DNA of 64,000 nucleotides from Thermoplasmata archaeon (GCA_021816865.1 JAKAWX010000001.1:188739-252738); one strand, 5' to 3'; shown: positions 8,547-17,217, counted from the stretch's first letter. A program made the numbers and translations. Notes: generated by a model from the sequence alone, not told the origin.

Positions 8547-10568
8547 GTGGTGCCGCCCCCCCCGAGCGTCGCGCAGCAGCTCGCCGCCCGGCAGCGCGAG
8601 ATCTCGGTCGCGGAGTTCTTCGAGCGGAACCGCCAGATCCTCGGCTTCGACAACCTCCAACGGGCGCTCCTGACGACCGTCAAGGAGGCGGTCGACAACG
8701 GCCTCGACGCGTGCGACGAGGCCCGGATCCTGCCCGAGGTCGAGGTCGAGGTCGCGAAGGAGGGCGAGGACCGCTACCGGGTCACCGTCACCGACAACGG
8801 CCCGGGGATCCTTCGGCGCGAGATCCCGAACGTCTTCGCCCGCCTCCTGTACGGGTCGCGCTTCCACGCCAACCGGCAGGCGCGCGGCCAGCAGGGGATC
8901 GGGATCTCGGCGGCGGTCCTCTACGCGAACCTGACGACCGCGCGGCCCGCGAAGATCACCTCGAAGGTCGAGGAAGAGGAGGCGGCGCACGTCCTCGAGC
9001 TCTCGATCGACACGCAGAAGAACCTCCCGAAGACCGTCGGCGAGGACCTCGTGCTGTGGGACCGGCCGCACGGTACGCGGGTCGAGCTGGTGCTCAAGGC
9101 GCGGTACGTCCGAGGTCGCCAGTCCCCGTTCGAGTACTTGCGCGGGACCGCGATCGTCAACCCGCACGCCCGCATCGTGCTCGTCGAGCCCGACGGGACC
9201 CGGGTGACGTTCGAACGGGCGGCGACCGAGCTTCCCCCGCTCGCGAAGGAGACGCTTCCGCACCCCTACGGGCTCGAGCTCGGCGAGCTCGGCTACCTCT
9301 TGAAGGCGAGCCGTCGGACGACGCTCGTCGACGCCCTCACGAAGGACCTCCAGGGGGTGAGCGTTCGGGCCGCCCGGGAGCTCGTCGCGGCGGTCGGCGC
9401 GAAGTCGTCCGACACCCCCAGCTCCGTTACGGGCGAGACGCAGGAGAAGCTCCTCGCCGCCCTCCACGCGGCGCCGCTGATCGCGCCGAGCGCGGACGGC
9501 CTCTCGCCGATCGGCGCTCTCCTGATCAAGCGGGGCCTGCGCAACGTCCTCGGCGACGTGCGGCCCGAGTTCTTCGCCCCGCCGGTGAGCCGACCGCCGA
9601 AGGTGCGCGGCGGCTACCCGTTCATGGTCGAGGTCGGGCTCGCCTACGGAGGAGGACTCCCGGCCGACCAGCCGGTCCAGATCCTCCGGTTCGCGAACCG
9701 CGTGCCCCTGCTTTTCCAGCAGGGGGCGTGCGCGATCACGAACGCGGTCGGCTCGATGGACTGGCGTCGGTACGGGCTCGAGCAGAAAGGCGGGAGCGGC
9801 GTGCCGGCCGGCCCCGGCCTCATCCTCGTCCACGTCGCGTCCACCAAGGTGCCGTTCACGAGCGAGGCGAAGGAGGCGATCGCCGAGGACCCCGAGCTCG
9901 ACAAGGAGCTCACGCTCGCGCTCCAGGCCGCCGCACGCCACCTGCGGACGCACCTCTCCCGGAAGAGCCGTCGGGACTTCGCGAGCGAGAAGTTCGCGAT
10001 CATTCGCAAGATCCTTCCGAAGCTCGCCGAGAAGACGAGCCATCTCGTGGGACAGCCGGTGCCGGACCTCACGCCGGTCGTCACGCGCATCATGGACGTC
10101 GTGAACGTGGAAGCCCCCGTCGTCGCGGAGGCATCGGGCGTGCGCGTCCCCGTCGAGGTCACGAACTACACGCCGCGCGCCCGCGTCCTCGAGCTGTTCG
10201 TGGAGCTTCCGCCCGAGCTCCTCGCCGCCGCGACGTTCGACCCTCCCCCGGAGGGGACCGAAGCCGAGCTCGGGCGGGCGTGGTGGACGCTCCCGAAGCT
10301 GCCACCGAGCGGGCGCGCGACCGTCCGCCTCGCGTTCCCCCCGCGGACCGACGTCGAGACGAACGACCTCGACTGGTTCGTCGCGGGCGTCGACGAGTCC
10401 CACCTGCTGGGGGCGGACCCGCTCCCCGGGGACTGGGACGTCCGCCTGCCCCGCACGATCGTCGAGGCGGCCGAAGAGGCCGCGAGCGAGGTCGCCCGCG
10501 AGCCGGGCGACGAGGAGGTCGATTACGATGCCGCCGAAGCGAGCGCGCGCGTCCGCGACGACGACTGA
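8547..10568 (+). CDS. top6B: DNA topoisomerase VI subunit B
   Basis: The ATPase subunit of type IIB topoisomerase VI, which relaxes and decatenates DNA by ATP-driven double-strand passage. GHKL ATPase motifs are intact: the N box EAVDNGLDACDEA (residues 47-59), G1 DNGPGI (83-88) and G2 RGQQGIG (113-119). The transducer region with a VPFTSEAK segment follows, then a C-terminal domain; 673 residues is at the long end for archaea. The start is GTG at 8547, with a second GTG three bases on; a TATA-like GTTATAGAG lies about 25 bases upstream, indicating a leaderless message. Its 3' end overlaps top6A by 41 bases. Confidence 0.97.
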   Translation: MVPPPPSVAQQLAARQREISVAEFFERNRQILGFDNLQRALLTTVKEAVDNGLDACDEARILPEVEVEVAKEGEDRYRVTVTDNGPGILRREIPNVFARLLYGSRFHANRQARGQQGIGISAAVLYANLTTARPAKITSKVEEEEAAHVLELSIDTQKNLPKTVGEDLVLWDRPHGTRVELVLKARYVRGRQSPFEYLRGTAIVNPHARIVLVEPDGTRVTFERAATELPPLAKETLPHPYGLELGELGYLLKASRRTTLVDALTKDLQGVSVRAARELVAAVGAKSSDTPSSVTGETQEKLLAALHAAPLIAPSADGLSPIGALLIKRGLRNVLGDVRPEFFAPPVSRPPKVRGGYPFMVEVGLAYGGGLPADQPVQILRFANRVPLLFQQGACAITNAVGSMDWRRYGLEQKGGSGVPAGPGLILVHVASTKVPFTSEAKEAIAEDPELDKELTLALQAAARHLRTHLSRKSRRDFASEKFAIIRKILPKLAEKTSHLVGQPVPDLTPVVTRIMDVVNVEAPVVAEASGVRVPVEVTNYTPRARVLELFVELPPELLAAATFDPPPEGTEAELGRAWWTLPKLPPSGRATVRLAFPPRTDVETNDLDWFVAGVDESHLLGADPLPGDWDVRLPRTIVEAAEEAASEVAREPGDEEVDYDAAEASARVRDDD

Positions 10569-11667
10569 CGACGAGGCACGGGAGGGTAGGGCCGATGCCC
10601 TCGCCCCGACGCGGACCCTCGCGACCCAGATCTACGGCCAGCTGGTCGCCGGGGAGATCCCGCGCATGCGCCTCCCGCTGCGCACGAAGCAGAACATCAG
10701 CTTCAGCTCCCGCGAGGGGGTCTGGAAGCTCGGAAAAGCGCTCGGGACGCGCAGCGCGCGCAAGCTCGACGGCGCGCTGATGCTCCTGCGGACGTTCTAC
10801 CTCGTCGACTTCATCAACGAGATGGCCCGCGACAAGAAGACGAGCACCCTGCGGGAGCTCTACTACATCAGCGAGGGCTGGGAGGAGGGGAAGTTCGGCA
10901 GCGAGGACGAGTCGAACCTCCTCATCGAGGACCTCGAGGTGATGTGCGAGCGCCTGCGCGAGGACTTCCGGCTCCACCCCGAAGAGAACGGCGCCTCGGT
11001 GATCGGCGACCTCACGATCAAGGAGCGGAACCGCAAGGGGATCGTGAAGAAGATCAACTGCCGGGACGACGTCGGCGACGGCGGCTACTCGCTCCCGTTC
11101 AACGTCGAGAAGGAGAAGATCGAGCTCGTCGGGACGAACGCGAAGTTCGTCATCGCGATCGAGTGCGGCGGCATGGTCGACCGGCTCGCCGAGAACGGCT
11201 TTGACGAGCAGCAGAACGCCCTCCTCCTCCACCTCAAGGGCCAGCCCGCGCGCTCGACGCGCCGTTTCCTGCGCCGGCTCACCGAGGAGCTGAAGCTCCC
11301 GGTGGTCGTCTTCACCGACGGGGACCCCTGGTCGTTCCGGATCTACGCGAGCGTCGCGTTCGGCGCGATCAAGACGGCCCACCTCTCCTCCTACCTCGCG
11401 ACGCCCGGCGCCGAGTTCCTCGGGATCACCGCCTCCGACATCGAGAACTACGACCTTCCGTCCGACCGCCTGAGCGACCAGGACGTCCGCGCGCTCGAGG
11501 CCGAGCTCACCGACCCCCGCTTCTCGACGGCGGAGTGGCGGAGCGAGATCCAGCTGATGCTCCAGAACGGCAAGAAGGCGGAGCAGCAATCGCTCGCGAA
11601 GTACGGTCTCAACTACGTCACGGAGCACTACCTGCCCGAGAAGCTCACCGAGATGGGCATCCTCTAG
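10528..11667 (+). CDS. top6A: DNA topoisomerase VI subunit A (Spo11-like)
   Basis: The 379-residue DNA-cleaving subunit of topoisomerase VI, homologous to Spo11. The winged-helix domain contains the catalytic tyrosine in TLRELYYISEGW (Tyr112/113) and the Toprim domain carries the metal-binding DGD at 264-266 (VFTDGDPW). It starts inside the last 41 bases of top6B, the usual arrangement for translational coupling of the A2B2 enzyme. The first 25 residues are basic and low-complexity, so a slightly later start cannot be excluded. Confidence 0.97.
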   Translation: MPPKRARASATTTDDEAREGRADALAPTRTLATQIYGQLVAGEIPRMRLPLRTKQNISFSSREGVWKLGKALGTRSARKLDGALMLLRTFYLVDFINEMARDKKTSTLRELYYISEGWEEGKFGSEDESNLLIEDLEVMCERLREDFRLHPEENGASVIGDLTIKERNRKGIVKKINCRDDVGDGGYSLPFNVEKEKIELVGTNAKFVIAIECGGMVDRLAENGFDEQQNALLLHLKGQPARSTRRFLRRLTEELKLPVVVFTDGDPWSFRIYASVAFGAIKTAHLSSYLATPGAEFLGITASDIENYDLPSDRLSDQDVRALEAELTDPRFSTAEWRSEIQLMLQNGKKAEQQSLAKYGLNYVTEHYLPEKLTEMGIL

Positions 11668-11713
11668 CGGCGCTCGCCGGCCGCGAACGCGCCCACGACC
11701 GCCCTCCAGCAAG

Positions 11714-11723
11714 CCTAAAAAAC
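11714..11723 (+). promoter_or_regulatory. TATA-like promoter element of the aquaporin gene
   Basis: CCTAAAAAAC centred 27 bases before the ATG; decides the start codon. Confidence 0.65.
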
Positions 11724-11744
11724 GCCCCGGACCGTCCTCGCCCG

Positions 11745-12491
11745 ATGGCAGCCACGTCGGCCCAGCGGTATCTCGCGGAGTTCCTCGGCACGTTTGGCCT
11801 CCTCGTCGCGGTGACCGGCGGGGCCCTCCTCTCGCTCAACCTGCCGATCCTCGACCCGATCTCGCGCGTGATGCTGATCAGCTTCGCGATCGGCGCCGGG
11901 CTCGTCGGCGTGATCTATGCGTTCGGCGACCTCTCGGGCGCGCATTTCAATCCCGCCGTCACGATCGCGATGTGGGCGGCCGGCCGGTTCAAGGCCCGCG
12001 ACGTCGTCCCGTACATCCTCGCCCAGCTCCTCGGGGGGATCGTCGGGGTCGCCGCGATCGCGGGCGTGGCGTACGGTTCCTCGGCGCTCTGGTCGAGCGC
12101 CACCGGCGCCGGGGCCGCGCTCGCGTCCCAGGGGTACTCGGGGAACGGCTCGCCGTACACCGTCGGCGTGGGCTCGGTCTTCCTCCTCGAGGTCGTCCTC
12201 ACGTACTTCCTCGTCCACGTGATCCTGTTCGCGACCCGGTCCGACAGCTCGGCGAAGAACCTCGCCCCTCTCGGGATCGGACTCACGCTGCTCATGATCA
12301 ACCTTCTCGCGATCCCGGTCGACGGAGCGTCCGTCAACCCGGCGCGGAGCTTCGCGCCGGCGCTCCTCTCGGTCGCGTTCGCCCCCGACCGCTGGGCGAT
12401 CGCCCAGAACTGGGTCTTCTGGGTCGCCCCGATCGTGGGAGGCCTCCTCGCCGCCGCGGTCGAGCGGGCGCTCCGACCGAACGCGTCCTAG
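11745..12491 (+). CDS. Aquaporin / glycerol facilitator (MIP family)
   Basis: A 248-residue channel with six predicted membrane helices and both signature half-helix motifs: NPA at 69-71 (GAHFNPAVTIA) and NPA at 198-200 (GASVNPARSF), the second followed by the selectivity-filter arginine. It probably conducts water or small neutral solutes. The ATG was chosen over upstream in-frame codons because a TATA-like CCTAAAAAAC sits 27 bases before it. It ends 16 bases from the convergent gene at 12508. Confidence 0.92.
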   Translation: MAATSAQRYLAEFLGTFGLLVAVTGGALLSLNLPILDPISRVMLISFAIGAGLVGVIYAFGDLSGAHFNPAVTIAMWAAGRFKARDVVPYILAQLLGGIVGVAAIAGVAYGSSALWSSATGAGAALASQGYSGNGSPYTVGVGSVFLLEVVLTYFLVHVILFATRSDSSAKNLAPLGIGLTLLMINLLAIPVDGASVNPARSFAPALLSVAFAPDRWAIAQNWVFWVAPIVGGLLAAAVERALRPNAS

Positions 12492-12507
12492 GACCCGCCC
12501 CGGGCCG

Positions 12508-12924
12508 TCAGGCGAGCCCGAGCGCCGCGCGGCCGGCGGGAGCCAGGAGCCGGGCCGCCTCGTCCGCGGGAGCGTAGAGGAACGCCCCCGCGGGCCCGGT
12601 CTCCCGAGACCAGTCGATCCCCTGCTCGCGGAACCGGGACGGTTCGGCCCCGACCTCCGCGACCGGCTCACTACGGCGGAGGCTCAGGCTCGAGCCGTCC
12701 CGCGCGAGACGGAGCACGTCGTTCGGTTCGTCGTAGACGATCCAGGCGAGCGGAACGACGAGGTGGAGGTGGACGAGCCGCGGCCGGAACTGGCTCTCGC
12801 TCTCGGTCTCCGTCCGGGAGAAGACGGCGTACGGCGTCTCGTCGACCGTTCCGAGCCGCGCGAACTGGAACGCCCGTTGGCGGAACTCGAGGAGGTTGAC
12901 CTCGAGGTCGGAGACCGAGAGCAC
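12508..12924 (-). CDS. Hypothetical protein
   Basis: 138 residues, mixed alpha/beta composition, no signal or membrane segment and no family I recognise. The GTG start was chosen because the minus strand carries a TATA-like GTTATCTAG about 25 bases upstream and the protein composition becomes ordinary from this codon; upstream of it the frame reads as GC-rich shadow. The central segment (LVHLHLVVPLAWIVYDEP) is hydrophobic beta-strand-like. It is monocistronic and convergent with the aquaporin gene. Confidence 0.6.
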   Translation of the reverse strand: MLSVSDLEVNLLEFRQRAFQFARLGTVDETPYAVFSRTETESESQFRPRLVHLHLVVPLAWIVYDEPNDVLRLARDGSSLSLRRSEPVAEVGAEPSRFREQGIDWSRETGPAGAFLYAPADEAARLLAPAGRAALGLA

Positions 12925-12944
12925 GCTCGAGCGAGCCGTTCGGG

Positions 12945-12953
12945 CTAGATAAC
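12945..12953 (-). promoter_or_regulatory. TATA-like promoter element of the 12508 gene
   Basis: Minus-strand GTTATCTAG centred 25 bases before the GTG start. Confidence 0.55.
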
Positions 12954-13155
12954 GGAGGGGAGCGTCCGTCGGCGCGCCGCCGCTGCCCGCCGGGCCCGGG
13001 GGGCTCCCTCCGGCCGGCGCCCCGGGGAACTCGGTCCGCGCCGGGGCCGTCCGCCCGGTCGCTCGCCTCCCGGGCCGATCCGGCCCGAAACGGCGCCCGA
13101 GCGAACATCTAAAGCGCCGATTCGGCTTCGGGGGTTGCCGTACGGGGGACCGAGC

Positions 13156-13650
13156 ATGAGCGAGCAGAAGGCGTTCGAGGACGCGAACGGGAGATACGCC
13201 GCGAAGTTCGAGAAGGGGGCATTGCCGATGCCGCCGGGCCGTCGTGTCGCGGTCGTGACCTGCATGGACGCCCGGCTCGACCCGGCGAAGTTCCTCGGGC
13301 TCTCCGAGGGCGATGCGCACGTCATCCGCAACGCGGGCGGCCGCGCCGACTGGAGCGCGATCCGGTCGCTCGCGATCTCGCAGGAGCTCCTCGGTACGAA
13401 CGAGGTCTTCGTGATCCACCACACCGATTGCGGCATGCTCACGTTCTCGAACTCGGACCTCCAGGAGCGTCTCCGCAAGAAGTACCGCGCCGAGACCACC
13501 GACCGAGACTTCCTCCCGTTCAAGGACCTCGAGGAAAGCGTCCGGGAGGACGTGCGAACGATCCGCAACTCCTCGATCGTCTCGAAGGACGCGCCCGTCC
13601 ACGGCTACGTCTACGACGTGAAGACGGGTCGGCTCAAGCCGGTCAAATAG
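13156..13650 (+). CDS. Beta-class carbonic anhydrase
   Basis: A 164-residue zinc enzyme that interconverts CO2 and bicarbonate. Zinc ligands are visible as Cys36 ([10 protein letters not shown]), His89 and Cys92 (HHTDCGM), with the Asp38-Arg40 catalytic dyad. The short length and compact motif spacing match the small archaeal/class D beta enzymes such as methanogen Cab. ATG at 13156 was preferred; a TTG at 13135 lies 25 bases after a TATA-like CATCTAAAG and would add seven residues if the message is leaderless. Confidence 0.92.
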   Translation: MSEQKAFEDANGRYAAKFEKGALPMPPGRRVAVVTCMDARLDPAKFLGLSEGDAHVIRNAGGRADWSAIRSLAISQELLGTNEVFVIHHTDCGMLTFSNSDLQERLRKKYRAETTDRDFLPFKDLEESVREDVRTIRNSSIVSKDAPVHGYVYDVKTGRLKPVK

Positions 13651-13762
13651 GTCACCGTCCGGTCCTCGGTCCGGACCGACCCGGGGCGTCGGCGCGCGGT
13701 CGTCCGCCGGGGCGCGGGCGTACCGTCCGCCAGCGCCCCCGAGGCGGAGGCGGGCCGAGGCA

Positions 13763-13777
13763 ACCCTAATAAAGGGT
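13763..13777 (+). promoter_or_regulatory. TATA-like element inside an inverted repeat, eL41 gene
   Basis: ACCCT-AATAA-AGGGT: the AT-rich core is flanked by perfect five-base inverted repeats, about 43 bases before the ATG. It may be promoter and operator in one. Confidence 0.5.
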
Positions 13778-13811
13778 CACCCCTAGGCGCGCGCGTCCGG
13801 TCGATGAGGGA

Positions 13812-13919
13812 ATGAAACGCTCCTCGCGGGTCTGGAAGAAGCGCGGCCACATGCGGTGGAAGTGGCGCAAGAAGCGGATGCGCCGCCGCATGCGGGCTCA
13901 GAAGATGCGCAAGCAGTGA
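13812..13919 (+). CDS. rpl41e: Large-subunit ribosomal protein eL41
   Basis: A 35-residue, extremely basic peptide. After a short N-terminal extension (MKRSSRVWKKRGH) it contains RWKWRKKRMRRRMRAQKMRK, the single-helix arginine/lysine pattern of eL41, which lies at the ribosomal subunit interface. Archaeal versions are about 35-37 residues, as here, longer than the 25-residue eukaryotic one. The downstream ATG at 13851 would give a eukaryote-sized 22-residue form. A TATA-like CCTAATAAAG lies at 13765. It is easily missed by gene callers because of its size. Confidence 0.88.
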   Translation: MKRSSRVWKKRGHMRWKWRKKRMRRRMRAQKMRKQ

Positions 13920-14012
13920 GACCCGTCCCTCGGCGGTGTTTCGCGAACCCTTTCCCCGACGTTCCCCCGCGAAGGCCGTCGATCGGCGTATCCGACGGGA
14001 GCGGTGGGGACC

Positions 14013-14246
14013 CTACCAACCGAGCCGGTCGAGCTTCCGGGCGCCTTTCGTCGCCTTCTTCCACTCCCGATAATGGTCCCGACAGAGCGGCGCGCGACGT
14101 CCCTTTTCGGGGAGGTCCGTGAACGCCTTTCGGGCCTCGGCGAGCGCGAGGTGCCGCACCGACGGCGCCCCGCAGCCGCCGACCGCGCACGGTTCCTCGG
14201 CGTCGTCGTTCGCCCGAGGTCTCGGACCGGGTGCGTCCGGGGTCAT
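14013..14246 (-). CDS. Small zinc-binding-type protein coupled to sucD
   Basis: 77 residues with a CAVGGC pair (CX4C) and a later LCRDHYREWKK segment (CX2H), a spacing that suggests one zinc site; the middle is basic and helical. No named family recognised. Its ATG overlaps the sucD stop in ATGA, so it is translated behind succinyl-CoA synthetase on the minus strand. The same LC-X2-H signature appears in the small protein at 31421, though the rest of the two sequences is not similar. Confidence 0.65.
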   Translation of the reverse strand: MTPDAPGPRPRANDDAEEPCAVGGCGAPSVRHLALAEARKAFTDLPEKGRRAPLCRDHYREWKKATKGARKLDRLGW

Positions 14247-15127
14247 CGGCGGCCCTTCTCGGTGAGCGCACCGGCCACAAGGTCGGGGATCTCGTACGGG
14301 AACCGGGCGACCTTCGCGCCGGCCGACTCGAGCGCCGCGACCTTGCTCTCGGCCGTGCCCCGCCCGCGCGTGATGATCGCGCCGGCGTGCCCCATCCGCT
14401 TGCCGGGGGGCGCGCTGCGCCCGGCGATGTAGGCGACCACCGGCTTAGAGAAGTGGTGGCGGATGTATTCGGCGCCGTCCTCCTCGGCCGTCCCGCCGAT
14501 CTCGCCGACGAGCACCAGGAGGTCGGTCTCGGGGTCGGCCTCGAACAGCGGCAGGGCGTCGACGAACGAAGTGCCGACGACCGGGTCCCCACCGAGACCG
14601 ATGCACGTCGACTCCCCGAGTCCGTGCTCCGTTATCCCGTTCACGATCTCGTAGGTCAGCGTCCCGCTGCGCGAGATGACCCCGACGCGGCCGGGCCGAA
14701 AGACGACGTTCGGGATGATCCCGACCTTCGACTTCCCCGGGGAGGCGATCCCGGGGCAGTTCGGCCCGATGATCCGGGTCCCCTTCGCCTTCGCGTAGTG
14801 GTACATCACCAGCATGTCGTGGAACGGGATGTGCTCCGTCACGACGGTCGCCAGGCGGATCCCCGCGTCGACCGCCTCGATCAGCGCGTCCTTCGCGAAC
14901 GGGGCCGGCACGAAGATGCACGCCGCGTTCGCGCGGGCGCGCTCGACCGCGTCGCGCACCGAATCGAACACCGGCACGCCTTCGACCTCGCTGCCGGATT
15001 TGCCGGGCGTGACCCCGGCGACGACCTGCGTTCCGAAGAGCTTCATCTGGCGGGTGTGCACCGTCCCCTGGTGGCCGGTGATCCCCTGGACGACCACGCG
15101 CGTGTCGCGGTCGACGAGAACGGTCAC
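14243..15127 (-). CDS. sucD: Succinate-CoA ligase (ADP-forming) alpha subunit
   Basis: A 294-residue CoA-binding subunit of succinyl-CoA synthetase, the substrate-level phosphorylation step of the citric acid cycle. It shows the CoA-binding GITGHQGTVHT segment near the N-terminus and the active-site phospho-histidine segment GHAGAI (KRMGHAGAIITRG) near residue 245. The GTG start forms a GTGA overlap with the sucC stop. Gene order sucC-sucD is standard, and citrate synthase elsewhere in the window (60434) belongs to the same pathway. Confidence 0.96.
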   Translation of the reverse strand: MTVLVDRDTRVVVQGITGHQGTVHTRQMKLFGTQVVAGVTPGKSGSEVEGVPVFDSVRDAVERARANAACIFVPAPFAKDALIEAVDAGIRLATVVTEHIPFHDMLVMYHYAKAKGTRIIGPNCPGIASPGKSKVGIIPNVVFRPGRVGVISRSGTLTYEIVNGITEHGLGESTCIGLGGDPVVGTSFVDALPLFEADPETDLLVLVGEIGGTAEEDGAEYIRHHFSKPVVAYIAGRSAPPGKRMGHAGAIITRGRGTAESKVAALESAGAKVARFPYEIPDLVAGALTEKGRR

Positions 15128-16257
15128 GGCCGCCCCCCCGCCGCGGCGACGACGGCCTGGGCCGACTCCTTCAGGCTCGGGACCGACGTGACGCCCGCCG
15201 CGCGAAGGATCGCGATCCCCTCGGCCTCGTTGTTCCCTCGGATCCGGGCGACCAGCGGGAACCGGCGCTCGGCCGGGACCTGCCGCATCGCGGCGACGAG
15301 GCCGGTCGCGACCGTGTCGCACCGGGTGACGCCCCCGAAGATGTTCAGGAAAACCGCCGCCGGCCGGGCCTCGGCCATCAGGAGGAACGCCTCGGTGACC
15401 TTCTTCGGGTCGTCCGTGCCGCCGAGGTCGAGGAAGACGCCCGGCGCCCCGCCGAACTCCTTGAGAACGTCGAGGGTCGCCATCGTGAGGCCGGCCCCGT
15501 TCGCGATGACCCCGATGTTCCCGTCGAGCTGGACGAACGCGATCTCCTTCTCGCGGGCGATCTCCTCGAGCGGCGTGCGGTCGTCGCGGATCTCGGCGTA
15601 CTCGGGGTGCCGGAACGAGGCGTCGTCCTCGATGATCACCTTGGCGTCGAGCGCGACGAGCCCGTCGCCGACCGTAGCGAGCGGATTGATCTCGACCAGC
15701 TCGGCGTCCTCCTGTTCGAAGACCGTCCAGACCGCCTCGAGCAAGCGGTCGAGCGCTCGGGCCGCCCCGCCGGTGAGGCCGAGCACCTTGGCCGCGCGGC
15801 GCTTTTCGTAGCCGGTGAGGCCGGGGAACGGATGGACGGGCTGGCGGTCGATCTGCGCGTCCTCGACCGTTTCGATCTCGACGCCGCCCTGGGCGCTCGC
15901 TATCAAGATCGGAAGCCGCAGCGAACGGTCGAGCGTCAGGGAGAGGTAGAGCTCCCGACCGATCGCGAGCTTCTCCTCGAGGAGGACCTCCTTCACCTTC
16001 TCGCCCTTGAACTCGAGCCCCAAGATCGCCGCGGCCGCCGCGCGCGCCTCCTCGACCGACGTCGCGAACCGGACCGCGCCGCCCTTGCCCCGGCCCCCGG
16101 CGAGGACCTGGGCCTTCACCACGCACGGCAGCGGTACCCGGCCGTCGCGCACCAACGCCTCGGCGTCCTCCGCGCTGCGCGCGACCGCCCCACGGGGGAG
16201 AGGGACCCCGTGCCGGCGGAAGATCTCCTTGCCCCTCCACTCCGAGAGCTTGACCAT
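15124..16257 (-). CDS. sucC: Succinate-CoA ligase (ADP-forming) beta subunit
   Basis: A 377-residue ATP-grasp subunit that binds nucleotide and succinate. It begins VKLSEWRGKEIFRRHGVPLP, the standard ATP-grasp entry of the family, has the VKAQVLAGGRGKGG nucleotide loop and the NIFGGVTRCD segment in the C-terminal CoA-ligase domain. ATG at 16257 is preceded by a minus-strand TATA-like CCTTAATACG at 16286-16295. It is the first gene of a sucC-sucD-small zinc protein operon joined by four-base overlaps. Confidence 0.96.
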   Translation of the reverse strand: MVKLSEWRGKEIFRRHGVPLPRGAVARSAEDAEALVRDGRVPLPCVVKAQVLAGGRGKGGAVRFATSVEEARAAAAAILGLEFKGEKVKEVLLEEKLAIGRELYLSLTLDRSLRLPILIASAQGGVEIETVEDAQIDRQPVHPFPGLTGYEKRRAAKVLGLTGGAARALDRLLEAVWTVFEQEDAELVEINPLATVGDGLVALDAKVIIEDDASFRHPEYAEIRDDRTPLEEIAREKEIAFVQLDGNIGVIANGAGLTMATLDVLKEFGGAPGVFLDLGGTDDPKKVTEAFLLMAEARPAAVFLNIFGGVTRCDTVATGLVAAMRQVPAERRFPLVARIRGNNEAEGIAILRAAGVTSVPSLKESAQAVVAAAGGRP

Positions 16258-16285
16258 CCCGATCCTCGGCCGCGCAGGCGGCTCC

Positions 16286-16295
16286 CGTATTAAGG
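16286..16295 (-). promoter_or_regulatory. TATA-like promoter element of sucCD
   Basis: Minus-strand CCTTAATACG, centred about 33 bases before the sucC ATG. Confidence 0.55.
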
Positions 16296-16420
16296 GCGGC
16301 GGGCCCGGTGCCGTTCCGGGAGCGACCGGGTCCCGCTCCGTGGGCGGTCGGCCTCCCCGGTGTCCCCGGACCCGGGCCGACCCGAGGCCAGTCCCCCGCC
16401 CGGGCGGCGCCGGAGACGAG

Positions 16421-16429
16421 GTTAAGTAG
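16421..16429 (+). promoter_or_regulatory. TATA-like promoter element of the ZIP gene
   Basis: GTTAAGTAG centred 28 bases before the ATG. Confidence 0.6.
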
Positions 16430-16452
16430 TCCCCCATCCCCCGGCGAGCCGG

Positions 16453-17217
16453 ATGTCGGACTTTCCGACGCTCGTCGCACTCTCCGCGGTGATGGGGTTC
16501 TCGATTTTCCTCTCGATGCCCATCGTCCTGCGAAAGTCGTACGGGTCGCGGACCGTCACGTTGCTGAACGCGACCGCGATCGGCATCCTCCTCTTCCTGC
16601 TCGCCGACCTCTTTCTCGACGTCGGCCCGACGATCTACAGCGCCTCCTCAAGCGCCTACCTCGCGAACCCCACGTACGCTGTCACGTTCGTGCTCGCCGT
16701 CGGGGCGTGCTTCGTCGCCCTCTTCGTGGCCGAGCACCGCTCGCGCGGCTCCGCGCTGCCGCCCACCGGGATGGCCTTCGTCGTCGCCCTCGCGATCGGT
16801 TTCCAGAACCTCACGGAAGGCCTCGTCTTCGGCGCGTCGTGGGCGGCGGGCGCCGTCGGGCTCTCGGTCGTCGTCTTCGTCGGCTTCTTTCTCCAGAACA
16901 TCAGCGAGGGGTTCCCGATCACGGCGCCGCTGCTCGGCCGGACCGACGGTCGGACCGGGCTCATCGCGCTCTTCTTCGTGATCGGGGGCGTCCCGACGCT
17001 GATCGGCGGGATCGGCGGGTACTTCTACAACAGCGCGATGCTCGACCTCGTCTTCGCGTCGTTAGCGATCGGGGCGATCCTGTACTCGATCCTTCCGATG
17101 CTCCGCGTCGCGTTCCGCCCCGCGGAGCCGCCGGCGACGACCTACATGAAACAGCGGTTGACCTACCTCGGCGTGCTGCTCGGCTTCTTGATCGGGTTCA
17201 TCGTGAACGCGCTCTGA
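16453..17217 (+). CDS. ZIP-family metal transporter with altered motif
   Basis: A 254-residue protein with about eight hydrophobic helices. Two helices carry the ZIP pattern: QNLTEG (residues 118-123) and QNISEG (148-153), which correspond to the HNxPEG-type metal-binding motifs but with glutamine where the first histidine usually sits. The Asn and Glu ligands remain. ZIP proteins usually import zinc, iron or manganese. It is monocistronic, with a TATA-like GTTAAGTAG 28 bases before the ATG. Metal and direction of transport cannot be inferred. Confidence 0.8.
   Translation: MSDFPTLVALSAVMGFSIFLSMPIVLRKSYGSRTVTLLNATAIGILLFLLADLFLDVGPTIYSASSSAYLANPTYAVTFVLAVGACFVALFVAEHRSRGSALPPTGMAFVVALAIGFQNLTEGLVFGASWAAGAVGLSVVVFVGFFLQNISEGFPITAPLLGRTDGRTGLIALFFVIGGVPTLIGGIGGYFYNSAMLDLVFASLAIGAILYSILPMLRVAFRPAEPPATTYMKQRLTYLGVLLGFLIGFIVNAL

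Noticed and set aside
12945-13602. N-terminal extension of the 12508 gene up to 13602
   Set aside because: It would run antisense through the carbonic anhydrase gene and has shadow composition; the TATA-like element at 12945 supports the short form.
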